Shown here: positions 34,071 through 42,277 of the stretch, in pieces
Position numbering within the stretch: position 1 is the stretch's first letter
Layout: the number at the start of each line of letters is the position of its first letter
Assembly: GCF_000231385.2 (NCBI RefSeq)
Contig: NC_018515.1
Location: 266,501 to 330,500, forward strand
Direction: 5' to 3'
DNA length: 64,000 nucleotides
Origin: Desulfosporosinus meridiei DSM 13257
Lineage (GTDB): Bacteria > Bacillota > Desulfitobacteriia > Desulfitobacteriales > Desulfitobacteriaceae
Notes under the pieces: generated by a model
What the model saw: the letters and a program-made list of their open reading frames with translations, nothing else
Databases searched by the model: none
What the model was told of the DNA's origin: nothing
Made by a program: the position numbers and the translations under genes

Positions 34071-35129
34071 ATGAGAAGAAATATGACAGGGACATTTAAT
34101 AGAGTACCCAATGGAAACTTTCTAAGAAGGAGTAAAGCTCAAGATGATTTCCCCGAGTCTTGGCTTCAAATCGGTGGCAATAATGAATCTACCTGGAGAT
34201 TCATCTCTGAATCAATGGTTAACCCCACTCTGGAGATTAATAATTCTACTGCCACTCGATCGGGAATCATTCAGACTAAGGAAGCATCTCTAAGCATTGG
34301 AAAGGATAAAGAATGGCTCTTTAAAGTAAATCTTAAGGGAGGAAGACCGGATACCCAGGTTTATATTCGGATTTATCCCATCTCATTAGAAGGGAATGTA
34401 TCAAAGCCTATAGAGTATTACTTTAGAATAGGCTTAAAAAAGGAACAGATTTCACAGGTGATTAGTGCCGGTTATAATGTAGCCTTTTTTCGTCTAGAAA
34501 TAGGAATTATGGGACAGGGGTCCCTTGATATATACAAAGTCATTGCCTATACTCTTTCTCCAGGCACTATGAAAAGGCGTGTGACGAATAACAATAAAGC
34601 ATGGACCCACAAAATTGAGTCTATTAATACCATTGAAGAAATAAAGAAACCGATTCGACTTGCCTCTCCAATACCCATTCAAGTTCCAGTCAATGTCCAC
34701 GCAACTGTTAGTGGAGATGTACGTAATTTAACACCGATTCGAGACAAAGTGCAAGTTTATGGAAATAACCAAGTTCCTATAGCTACTTCAGTCTCTGGGC
34801 GTGTCCAAGTCGAAATTAGCAGTCATGAGTTTTATGAAAGTCTCGAAGATGTTACTGCAACCGAAAAAATGTCCTCAACTATAACGAGAGATATTTCGGC
34901 ACTTCATCGTTGTTCCTTCTCGGTACTCAATTTCGGAAGCGATCCAGCATTTATACAGATAGAGCTAAGTCCCGACGGAGTTCATTGGCTAACTGAAGAA
35001 AGTTTACAAGAAGTACCGCCTGGCATGCTTGCGCTTGTTTGTCCTAAGAATTTTTTGCGTTTTATAAGGATTGCATACAAATCGGAGAATTTTACAAGGT
35101 TAAGAATTTGGGTTCAGGCTCAGAATTGA
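34071..35129 (+). CDS. Probable spore-surface/structural protein with DUF6385-like C-terminus
   Basis: A 352-residue protein with no signal peptide. The N-terminal part (about 10-165) is beta-rich and opens with VPNGNFLRRSKAQDDFPESW, like carbohydrate-binding or jelly-roll modules. A linker of about 170-215 follows. The C-terminal domain (about 285-352) has the pattern FGSDPAFIQIELSPDGVHWL and FLRFIRIAYKS, resembling DUF6385. It opens the accessory region. Binding to spore or glycan surfaces is inferred from context only. Confidence 0.6.
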   Translation: MRRNMTGTFNRVPNGNFLRRSKAQDDFPESWLQIGGNNESTWRFISESMVNPTLEINNSTATRSGIIQTKEASLSIGKDKEWLFKVNLKGGRPDTQVYIRIYPISLEGNVSKPIEYYFRIGLKKEQISQVISAGYNVAFFRLEIGIMGQGSLDIYKVIAYTLSPGTMKRRVTNNNKAWTHKIESINTIEEIKKPIRLASPIPIQVPVNVHATVSGDVRNLTPIRDKVQVYGNNQVPIATSVSGRVQVEISSHEFYESLEDVTATEKMSSTITRDISALHRCSFSVLNFGSDPAFIQIELSPDGVHWLTEESLQEVPPGMLALVCPKNFLRFIRIAYKSENFTRLRIWVQAQN

Positions 35130-35326
35130 TGTGTTTACATAATATTAATATCGCTTAACAGGGATTGAAAAACGTTTATGTACCAGGTGCATTAATTGTT
35201 TGGTTTCAAGCCCAGTGTTGATAGGTCCAGTGCCATCACTATGCTCTGAATGAGATAGAAGAACATTAAACTCCTTGAGGAATATTATGGAATTAATAGG
35301 AGTTGATTTTCAGAGGAGAGATTGGA

Positions 35327-35641
35327 ATGGACGGGCTAGCTTTAGTTTTTTTCTTGGCGGTTCTTGTCGAGAAGGTCGTAGAGATTTTTAAAGATATTGT
35401 TTATGTTGTGCCATTTTTTCCAGATAAGTTTAGGCCTCTTACGTTAGAATTAATGAGTTTAGCCTGTGGGATCATTTTTGCTTTTCAAAGTAGCATTAAT
35501 GCCTTCGAACTTTTAGATGTAGAGATTTCAAATCCTAGGATAGGAATGGTAATCACAGGACTTGTAATAGGTAAAGGTGCCAATTTTGCCCATGATTTCT
35601 TTCATTCTTATGGTAAAAACAAGAAATCGATAGAAAAATAA
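35327..35641 (+). CDS. Small membrane protein, holin-like
   Basis: A 104-residue protein with three hydrophobic segments (about 3-28, 40-62 and 72-92) and a charged C-terminus ending KNKKSIEK. ATG 35327 follows GAGGAGAG; the longer frame from 35303 is rejected. Size and layout resemble holins or small multi-pass proteins encoded with amidases, but there is no phage context. Function unknown. Confidence 0.6.
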   Translation: MDGLALVFFLAVLVEKVVEIFKDIVYVVPFFPDKFRPLTLELMSLACGIIFAFQSSINAFELLDVEISNPRIGMVITGLVIGKGANFAHDFFHSYGKNKKSIEK

Positions 35642-35642
35642 T

Positions 35643-35670
35643 GGGGGGGGCTAATCTCCCCCCAAAATTT
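35643..35670 (+). terminator. Terminator of the holin-like gene
   Basis: A G-run and a C-run pair as a 6-bp stem around CTAATCT, followed by AAAATTTTT. It overlaps the end of the gene. Confidence 0.7.
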
Positions 35671-35940
35671 TTCCCATGTTTTTTGGGGGCTAGATTTTGG
35701 ATTAGAATCTAAAATTAAGATAAATTGCTCTAAACTGGGCACGAGCGATTTTCAAAGACACTTGTTATATCACTGATACAGCAGGAAGTGGATAATGAAA
35801 CTTATAATGTCTTAGAGGTCAAACATGGATAAGCTATTCACCTCTAAAAATTTACATGAGGCTTAAGCCATACCAAAAGCCAGTGAATATTATACTAACA
35901 GATAAGCGAACGTTACTGAATTGAATGGAAAGGAAAGGTA

Positions 35941-36003
35941 ATGCAGCGGCCAGGTGATGTGAATATTTTTGGCTATATCCTAGGTAAAGGGGTGAGTGAA
36001 TAA
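35941..36003 (+). CDS. Possible 20-residue upstream peptide
   Basis: ATG 35941 follows GGAAAGG. The frame reads MQRPGDVNIFGYILGKGVSE and its stop overlaps the next gene's ATG by one base (TAATG), as in translational coupling. It may be a leader peptide for the zinc-ribbon gene. The 270 bp before it (35671-35940) contain no other recognisable element. Confidence 0.3.
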   Translation: MQRPGDVNIFGYILGKGVSE

Positions 36004-36227
36004 TGGCCCAGTCAAGTTGTATAAAATGTGGTAATACTCAATTTGAGGTTGTTCACGCTAATAATCTAGAAGGAACCACTCGGTCTGTACTCTTTGTACA
36101 GTGCAAAAGCTGTGGATCAGTGGTCGGGGTGCTAGATTTCCTAAATGTTAGTGTTAAAGCTGAGCGCATGAAAAATGATTTGCGAATTCTAGCTGAAAAG
36201 ATATTGACTCAAATTAAAGATAGTTAA
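36003..36227 (+). CDS. Small zinc-ribbon protein
   Basis: A 74-residue protein with two CxxC pairs, CIKC at residues 6-9 and CKSC near 34-37, spaced to bind one zinc. The rest is a short amphipathic helix (VKAERMKNDLRILAEKILTQI). ATG follows AAGGGGTGAG. Function unknown; a nucleic-acid or protein adaptor is possible. It is flanked by a terminator on its downstream side. Confidence 0.7.
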   Translation: MAQSSCIKCGNTQFEVVHANNLEGTTRSVLFVQCKSCGSVVGVLDFLNVSVKAERMKNDLRILAEKILTQIKDS

Positions 36228-36238
36228 GAGTAATTAAG

Positions 36239-36265
36239 GGAAGAGGGAACGCCTCTTCCTTGTTA
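36239..36265. terminator. Terminator between zinc-ribbon and glycosyltransferase genes
   Basis: GGAAGAGG (36239-36246) and CCTCTTCC (36252-36259) form a perfect stem with loop GAACG, followed by TTGTTATATT. It may serve both convergent genes. Confidence 0.82.
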
Positions 36266-36312
36266 TATTAAATGCAATTAAATATTGTTAAATTGTAATT
36301 AAAACTGGTGTT

Positions 36313-37308
36313 TTAGCTAAGGACTTTATTATAGGCTTCTAAAGTTATCTCTGCGACCCTCGACCAGGGGTAATGCTTACGAATATGCTGCATCAAAGGC
36401 AGGGGTGAAGCATTATAACATTGTTCAAGAGCGGTATGTAGACTGGTATTATCAAGTGGGTGAACATAAAGGGCCATATCCTGAAAATATTCTTTAGGGC
36501 TCCCTTGATCCGTCGAGATGACAACAGTACCGCAGGCACTAGCTTCTAAACTTGATAGTCCTGGGGTTTCAAACCAACTAGGTAGAGCATGGGCTTTAGA
36601 CGCCGCATAAGCTGAAGCTAGGAGTTGCCCTTGAAGAGTACCGATATGGGTAACGTTGGAGAAATTCAAGACGCTTTTGTAATAATTTGGGTCATTAATG
36701 GATCCTAAAAGGACGAGAGATAGGCCCAGTTCGTGACAAGCTTTTGCTAACCATAGTTGATTTTTACGTGGTGATATTCGTGCCGCACAGAGAACAAATT
36801 CAGCGGGCATATTAGGAAACTGTTCCCGAAAAAGTTTGGGGGTTGTGCCGATGAATGAGTCAGGAAACCCATTAGGTGTTACATGATAATCAGCAATTTT
36901 GAGGAAGTCTTGTTGTAAAACATCCATTTCAATTTGGCTATTGGGAAGCAATAGATCACATTCTCGTAAGAGCCGTGCCCTCATAGGTTGCGCATGTTTC
37001 CAAGCAGCAAGAGCGTTAGAACTTGCTCCTTCACGGTTAAGATAAGCATTAGGAGGCCAATAAATAGGAGATATAATAATTTTTTTCCCTTGTTTTTGGG
37101 CATTGAGAAAAAACATGTAACTTTCTTTTATACGAGTAATATTGAAAATATGGACAAGGTCGTATGAAGAGACATCAATGTTCGGATCAGATGAGAAATG
37201 TGCTTCAATTCCTAGGGCTTTTAAAGCTTGCCCAGTTGAAACAATTTGTACAGTATCTCCGGCAGGGTTCTTCATAAAGTCTGGACGAGCTTGGAAAAGT
37301 ATTTTCAT
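36313..37308 (-). CDS. GT4-family glycosyltransferase
   Basis: A 331-residue GT-B glycosyltransferase. The C-terminal donor-site region has AARISPRKNQLWLAKA near residue 190 and the E-x7-E-type motif PSWFETPGLSSLEASACGTVVIS near 255. ATG 37308 follows GGGAGGA; the frame up to 37347 is not supported. It is the last gene of the reverse-strand cluster 43279-36313. The sugar donor and acceptor are unknown. A spore-surface glycan is inferred from the CgeB-like and collagen-like neighbours. Confidence 0.85.
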   Translation of the reverse strand: MKILFQARPDFMKNPAGDTVQIVSTGQALKALGIEAHFSSDPNIDVSSYDLVHIFNITRIKESYMFFLNAQKQGKKIIISPIYWPPNAYLNREGASSNALAAWKHAQPMRARLLRECDLLLPNSQIEMDVLQQDFLKIADYHVTPNGFPDSFIGTTPKLFREQFPNMPAEFVLCAARISPRKNQLWLAKACHELGLSLVLLGSINDPNYYKSVLNFSNVTHIGTLQGQLLASAYAASKAHALPSWFETPGLSSLEASACGTVVISTDQGSPKEYFQDMALYVHPLDNTSLHTALEQCYNASPLPLMQHIRKHYPWSRVAEITLEAYNKVLS

Positions 37309-37432
37309 AAACAATCCTCCCAGAAAGATCTCTTTACTGTTAGGCAAAAGGCCGTTGAGGGTTCAACACTAAGGATTAAAGAATAACTGTCATGCCAGGT
37401 GATTATATAAACAGAATGTAGTCAATAGAAAC

Positions 37433-38383
37433 TCAGAGTTTTTGTAGGTGCTTATAAACAGATTGCACGCGGTGCTGATAAGTATGTTTGTGGTACACTT
37501 CTTCTCGTCCTTGGCGAGCGATTTTTTCTCGCAGGTCTGCTCGGTTCAAGTAAAATCGAACGAGCTCTAATGTTTCGTCTGGATGGCGGCTCCAAATAAG
37601 GTGAACGTGGTTTTTAAAAAGATTCTCTACCGCCGGTGTCCAATGAGTCAAATAAAAGGCTCGACAACCTAAGGCCTCGAAAGTGCGCATGCTCATCATT
37701 GTAGGAGAGTCAATTACAGAATTTAGGCCTAAGACAATTTTAGCGGAAGAGTATGCACAAGGTAATTGATCATATGGCAAATAACCTTGATACACTCCCG
37801 GTGCCAACGTGTAATGATCTGTATTTGCCAGCCAATGCTCATTTCCAAAGACTTTAAGATCATAGGGTTCTGATCTCAAGGGGGATAGGACTGTCTCTAT
37901 GCCGATTTTGCGTTGAGGATATGAAGTATAGTAATTGGCAACAAGAAGTAAATCGCAAGAATACTTATATGAAGGCTCAGTCGGCTGATGGAAACTAGGG
38001 TTACAGGCAAAGTGAAAATAGAGGGCCCGTATTCTCTCGCGTTGATAAAGGGATAGACATTCTTTTGCAGGGGTGAGAACCAGACTAGCCCCCCGCCCCA
38101 AAGGACGAGACATAAGGTGCCAGTCTGGAGGATCATCAATGGCCCAATAGACTAAAGGGATTGAATAACGTCGTAAAAGCGGAAAGAGTTTTCGGGCCAC
38201 TGTGGAGATTGATACACCTTCGGCTAGAGCAAATTTAGGCTTCCAGGTCTTTAATAAATTAGTTAAACGATCCGCCCAGCCCGGTTGATGAACCGGAACT
38301 AAACGTATATCATCCATTGGAGAAAAGCCTGAGATTAGCCCTAAACTTAACAAAGAGGAATCATTCAAAAAGAGGATATTCAT
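37433..38383 (-). CDS. CgeB-like glycosyltransferase
   Basis: A 316-residue protein of the CgeB/DUF3880 type, a GT-B fold seen in Bacillus spore-crust genes. Visible are the N-terminal Rossmann-like MNILFLNDSSLLSLGLISGF, VYWAIDDPPDWH near residue 80, and a C-terminal region with SPTMMSMRTFEALGCRAFYL near 225. The ATG at 38383 starts four bases after the stop of the UGA-containing DUF1858 gene and follows GGAGA, so the two are coupled. Spore outer-layer polysaccharide is the likely target (inference). Confidence 0.8.
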   Translation of the reverse strand: MNILFLNDSSLLSLGLISGFSPMDDIRLVPVHQPGWADRLTNLLKTWKPKFALAEGVSISTVARKLFPLLRRYSIPLVYWAIDDPPDWHLMSRPLGRGASLVLTPAKECLSLYQRERIRALYFHFACNPSFHQPTEPSYKYSCDLLLVANYYTSYPQRKIGIETVLSPLRSEPYDLKVFGNEHWLANTDHYTLAPGVYQGYLPYDQLPCAYSSAKIVLGLNSVIDSPTMMSMRTFEALGCRAFYLTHWTPAVENLFKNHVHLIWSRHPDETLELVRFYLNRADLREKIARQGREEVYHKHTYQHRVQSVYKHLQKL

Positions 38384-38387
38384 TAAT

Positions 38388-38612
38388 TTATCTCCATTGA
38401 TGTTTCGATTGCTCGATGGTAACTTCTAAGGTTTTAATTAAAGTTGCGGAATTGAGACGATATCGTTGAGCAGCCTGCTCAACACTCATAGTGAGTAAGC
38501 TTTTTGCCCCTCAACCAGATGTGAGAATTCCAAACTTACGAAATGCTTTCGCAGTTTGTGGATATTTACATAAAATATCCGCAATGTTAGTGTTTAAATC
38601 TATGTGATCCAT
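38388..38612 (-). CDS. DUF1858-type redox protein, candidate selenoprotein (UGA at codon 34)
   Basis: A 74-residue protein if UGA (38511-38513) is decoded. The frame reads MDHIDLNTNIADILCKYPQ, then AFRKFGILTSG-U-GAKSLLTMSVEQ, then AAQRYRLNSATLIKTLE. This matches DUF1858 (ID...TI.EIL.KYP...F...G..CxGC...LEEAA), with UGA on the second conserved Cys and Thr on the first. A perfect 8-bp hairpin GUUGAGCA-GGC-UGCUCAAC (38465-38483) begins 27 nt after UGA, with G at the loop start as in SECIS elements. The ATG overlaps the end of the upstream 38600-40441 gene by 13 bp, and the stop is 4 bp before the CgeB-like gene. Alternative: a nonsense-inactivated remnant. A second selenoprotein in the window supports decoding. 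Confidence 0.75.
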
Positions 38613-40441
38613 TTGTTCCAAAACCCCCCTTTATTCTTAGTATCATCCTTTTCTGATTGAAGTTGAGAAATCTGTGTTTCGAGTTTTTCAAGAGAAGAGT
38701 CACTTTCTTCTTGCTTTACAAGCATTACCCGGAGAACTTGTGATAGACTTTGGGTTTCTTTTTCTAAATTCGACATAGCTTCTTTGACGGGTTCTAGTTC
38801 GTCAAAGGGAGGAGGGTCTTCTTCTTTTGGCTTAACAGTAGTTTCAGATATTGCTTCCATTATTTCATCAAATTTAGATAGCATGCTTTGGACTGCCGTA
38901 CTTAAAAGAGCGTTTTCTTGTTCAAGATGGGCGACGGTTTTGATCAAGGACTCTAGTTGGTCCGGGTTTTCACTAGGCATTGAAGGAAGGACCTCCTCGT
39001 TACGCTTTTCTGAGATTGGAGTTTCTTTAATAACTTCAACATTCTCAGCTTGTTCTGGCATCTCAGGTGTTTCAAACATTTCAGATGTTTCTGTAGTTTT
39101 GATAACCTCTATTTCTTGAACTTCTTTGTCCGCGAGAGGATTAGTGATTTCAGGCGTTTTTGGCACTCTGGTAATTTCTGTTGCTGTTTTAGAGATCACA
39201 GGTAGTTTGATTGCTTCAGGTATAGAAACTATATCTGGAGGGTTGGGTACATTAAGTTCTCTCAAGTTAATCCCTGCCTTGATATTAGGAAGAGGATCAC
39301 TATGGGGGGAGATTTGGTTCGGATAGAAGGCTGGAACAGGAGGAGCAGATGTGGCAAGAGAAGGGTTTGGAGAGATTGGTTGGTAAGGAATAGCACAGTA
39401 GGGCGAAGGCGATGGAGTTTGCCTATCGACGGCGAATCCTAATTCCCGATGATAGGCTGGAGTGCGTCGTAACATTCGATCTTCCAACCAGTATGTCTGA
39501 TGGAAATACTTGCGACCTTTATGAACCCACTGAATGATTTGATTATATGGTGTGTGTGAGGCAATCAATCGCCACCCTTTGCCGTCATTTTGCATTAGCA
39601 TCTCTTCGCCAGTAATTGCTAGGAGCCATAATACGCCGCCAATTTCTAAAGCCCCAATATTTTTACATGGAGAGTTAAATGTTTTTATTGGAGCAAGAGA
39701 GGGGCTCCAGCTACTCGACAATTCTTGGGCATCCAATTGCTGGGTTGTGCGGAGTTCGAATTGCCCCGTTGGAGTTTTAACTACCCAAAAGAGATGATGA
39801 ACATTATCAGTTGTCATTAGTGCAGCCATATCCATGACTTCACCGGGTATTCTCATGGTTTCAGTTGGAGATCCCCATAAATGAAATGTTCCATTAAACC
39901 GATTTGTGAAAAGAAGAGAATGCCTGCCTTGGAAAGTAATACTGCAAAGATGAAGATTGCCTTGACTGTCTAAGCTGACACTATAGAGAGGCTCTCGGGG
40001 ATGAACAACCTCACCCATATGATTACTGCGCCAGGAATTACCGTTCCAGAACCGGTGTTCAATACGCCAGAGTTCGGGAATAGATTGGTGTGTAGAGGCG
40101 TAAAAGATATGTATTATTTTCCCTTGAGGGAACAGAAAAAGCTTACGATATCTTGTGCCGCGTACGTCCAGTTTAGCTATTAAGGTTGTCTGTGGAGTGC
40201 TTGCCCCGGAAATAAGAGTGTAGCAAAGATCTCCACTGGATTTTAGTACAACTATATGAATTGTTTTAGAATCTGTCATAATACCATGGGCTAAGAGTAG
40301 AGGTTCTTGAATCCGGTAAACGGGTTCATGACTATTTGCATTAAATAGAGCACAGCCTTGTGAGTCGATATGTAAGTACGAAGATTCACTTTCATAGGTT
40401 AGGAGAAGCGGACTAACAGTGTTCCGTGTAAGAAAAGCCAA
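38600..40441 (-). CDS. Large structural protein: beta-rich N-terminus, Pro-rich linker, coiled coil
   Basis: A protein of about 613 residues, family not recognised. Residues 1-340 are beta-rich with repeated short strands ending in W or F turns (KIIHIFYAS, NLHLCSITF, VHHLFWVV), like a sialidase-type propeller. Residues about 345-480 are Pro/Ser/Glu-rich. Residues about 490-600 form a coiled coil (LIKTVAHLEQENALLSTAVQ). TTG 40441 is preferred because AGGAAG lies 8 bases upstream; GTG 40450 is the alternative. The stop overlaps the start of the UGA-containing gene. It may be a scaffold of the spore surface or of the glycosylation machinery. Confidence 0.6.
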   Translation of the reverse strand: MAFLTRNTVSPLLLTYESESSYLHIDSQGCALFNANSHEPVYRIQEPLLLAHGIMTDSKTIHIVVLKSSGDLCYTLISGASTPQTTLIAKLDVRGTRYRKLFLFPQGKIIHIFYASTHQSIPELWRIEHRFWNGNSWRSNHMGEVVHPREPLYSVSLDSQGNLHLCSITFQGRHSLLFTNRFNGTFHLWGSPTETMRIPGEVMDMAALMTTDNVHHLFWVVKTPTGQFELRTTQQLDAQELSSSWSPSLAPIKTFNSPCKNIGALEIGGVLWLLAITGEEMLMQNDGKGWRLIASHTPYNQIIQWVHKGRKYFHQTYWLEDRMLRRTPAYHRELGFAVDRQTPSPSPYCAIPYQPISPNPSLATSAPPVPAFYPNQISPHSDPLPNIKAGINLRELNVPNPPDIVSIPEAIKLPVISKTATEITRVPKTPEITNPLADKEVQEIEVIKTTETSEMFETPEMPEQAENVEVIKETPISEKRNEEVLPSMPSENPDQLESLIKTVAHLEQENALLSTAVQSMLSKFDEIMEAISETTVKPKEEDPPPFDELEPVKEAMSNLEKETQSLSQVLRVMLVKQEESDSSLEKLETQISQLQSEKDDTKNKGGFWNKWIT

Positions 40442-40546
40442 TACAATCACTTCCTTTCTTAAAATAATTTTTAGACTAGAGTCAGGATGACAATGGAAGA
40501 ATTACATTTCGATGTGAGCCCCCACTACGCGCCAAGGGATCGTAGA

Positions 40547-40580
40547 AGAAAGGGCCGTTTATGGACGACCCTTTCTTTAT
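40547..40580. terminator. Terminator of the YVTN protein gene
   Basis: AGAAAGGG (40547-40554) and CCCTTTCT (40569-40576) form a perfect outer stem with further pairing inside. It lies downstream of the minus-strand YVTN gene. Confidence 0.7.
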
Positions 40581-40630
40581 CCCTAGAGCAAAGATTTATA
40601 AGAAGAGGGTGAATAACACATAAGAAATGA

Positions 40631-42187
40631 TTATTGGCAAGTATCTTGCTGTGGTGGGAAGAAATCACTTGGGAATGGGGTAAGGGTAGCATCAAAGAAA
40701 TTGATGCACGGATTTTCTGGGATATTCGGGAATTCCTCGCACATTGGAGGTTCAGGGCAGAATCCGAAGGCAGGAACGAGTAACTGAACGAGACCTGTAA
40801 CTTTTGTTATGACAAAACTTCCGATGGCAATTTGAATTGTTGTTGTTGTAAATAATGGGCTGGTTAATACTTCTGTTCTTGTTTCAACCCGTAAGTTAAA
40901 GTCGAATTCTGGACGTGTCGGTGGGAAGTACATAACAATGTCTTTGTTGATATCTGGTAGGGTGCCGGTTACAGTGAATAAAGTGCCAGTTGAATCCCTT
41001 AATGTCAAGGTGTAAGGAATTTGAATTGTAAATTGTACTCTGGAGAAGTTCGGCCGTGCAGGAATAGGTGTAATGACGACACTGCCGGGAACAATTACGC
41101 CAGTTGAGAAAGTCATGCTAACAAAGGTGAAAGGTGGAACTCCGCCTGTGGGTAAAGTGATTATGAAGGCGGGGAAGCATTCTCGCTGCAGGCAGCTAGC
41201 ATAAACTTTTTCGACGATAATGCACACTGATTCAGTAATTTCTTCAAGCTGATATGGGTCTGTCAAGTCAATGGGGTCACTAGGCGATAAAGCAGAACCC
41301 ACTCTACCTACTGTTACACCCCGAGGTGGGAATGATGTTGGCAATGCAGCTGCAATGGTATTTGTCAGGGTGTTAATAATGCTAATTGAGCTGTCGCCTT
41401 CGTTTGCGACCCATAATTGAGTGCCATCTCCCGTAACATCTAGCCCGAGGGGATTTACTCCGACAGGAATTGTGGTTATAACGTTAAGTCCTGTTGTTGA
41501 GATCACACTAACACTATTCGATCCGAAGTTGCTGACGTACATGAAGACAGGGTTTACTGGGTTAGCAGCAATTTTTTGAGGGTTTGATCCAACGGGAATG
41601 AGGCTTAGTAAAGCATTTGTAGCGGTGTTAATTACACTAACATTATTGCTGCCACTGTTAACGACGAAGAGCCTGGTATTGTCTAGGCTTAGGGCTAGAC
41701 CATTAGGCGAAGTACCTACTGGGATTGTTGCAATGACAGTATTGGTTACTGGGTTGATAACTGAAACTGTATTACTGTCGCCATTGCTTACGTAGACACG
41801 GCTGCCATCGCGGGCAATTGCAACATCGACCGGACCTGTACCAACCGTTATAGTGCTTACTACAGTATGAGTTGGAATACTAATTACGGAAACAGTTCCA
41901 CTTCCAGAGTTTGTCACATATGCTGTAGTACTAGTAGGGTCAATTGCGACAGAAGTAGGAGCAAGACCTACTGGGATGGTAGCCAAGACAAGGTTGCCGG
42001 CTGTACAAATAACAGAGACAGTGTTACTACCGAAATTAGGAACCAAGACTTTTGTACCATCCGGAGTGCGTTTTGGGAAAGCTGGTGCAATCCCCACGGG
42101 GATGGTAGCGACTAGCACATCGCTATAAACGTTATATATAGCGACCGCATTGTCGAGTGTTACCCAAGCGTGGGTTTCAAATAGCAT
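40631..42187 (-). CDS. YVTN beta-propeller repeat protein
   Basis: A 518-residue protein. Residues about 10-305 consist of about seven YVTN-type repeats of about 42 residues, each ending like VYVSNGDSNTVSVINP or LFVVNSGSNNVSVINT and starting with VIATIPVGTSPNG. They should fold into a seven-bladed propeller. Residues about 320-518 are a separate beta-rich, Cys-containing domain with no recognised family. ATG 42187 follows GGGGGG; there is no signal peptide. Such proteins occur on cell and spore surfaces. It is in the reverse-strand glycosylation cluster. Confidence 0.82.
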   Translation of the reverse strand: MLFETHAWVTLDNAVAIYNVYSDVLVATIPVGIAPAFPKRTPDGTKVLVPNFGSNTVSVICTAGNLVLATIPVGLAPTSVAIDPTSTTAYVTNSGSGTVSVISIPTHTVVSTITVGTGPVDVAIARDGSRVYVSNGDSNTVSVINPVTNTVIATIPVGTSPNGLALSLDNTRLFVVNSGSNNVSVINTATNALLSLIPVGSNPQKIAANPVNPVFMYVSNFGSNSVSVISTTGLNVITTIPVGVNPLGLDVTGDGTQLWVANEGDSSISIINTLTNTIAAALPTSFPPRGVTVGRVGSALSPSDPIDLTDPYQLEEITESVCIIVEKVYASCLQRECFPAFIITLPTGGVPPFTFVSMTFSTGVIVPGSVVITPIPARPNFSRVQFTIQIPYTLTLRDSTGTLFTVTGTLPDINKDIVMYFPPTRPEFDFNLRVETRTEVLTSPLFTTTTIQIAIGSFVITKVTGLVQLLVPAFGFCPEPPMCEEFPNIPENPCINFFDATLTPFPSDFFPPQQDTCQ

Positions 42188-42277
42188 GTGTGTATTCCCC
42201 CCTTTTTTGATTAAGAAACGAGTTAGACTAGTAGCTTTCAACGTATACTATTCGCTCGTCGATTAGGGTGTTACACG

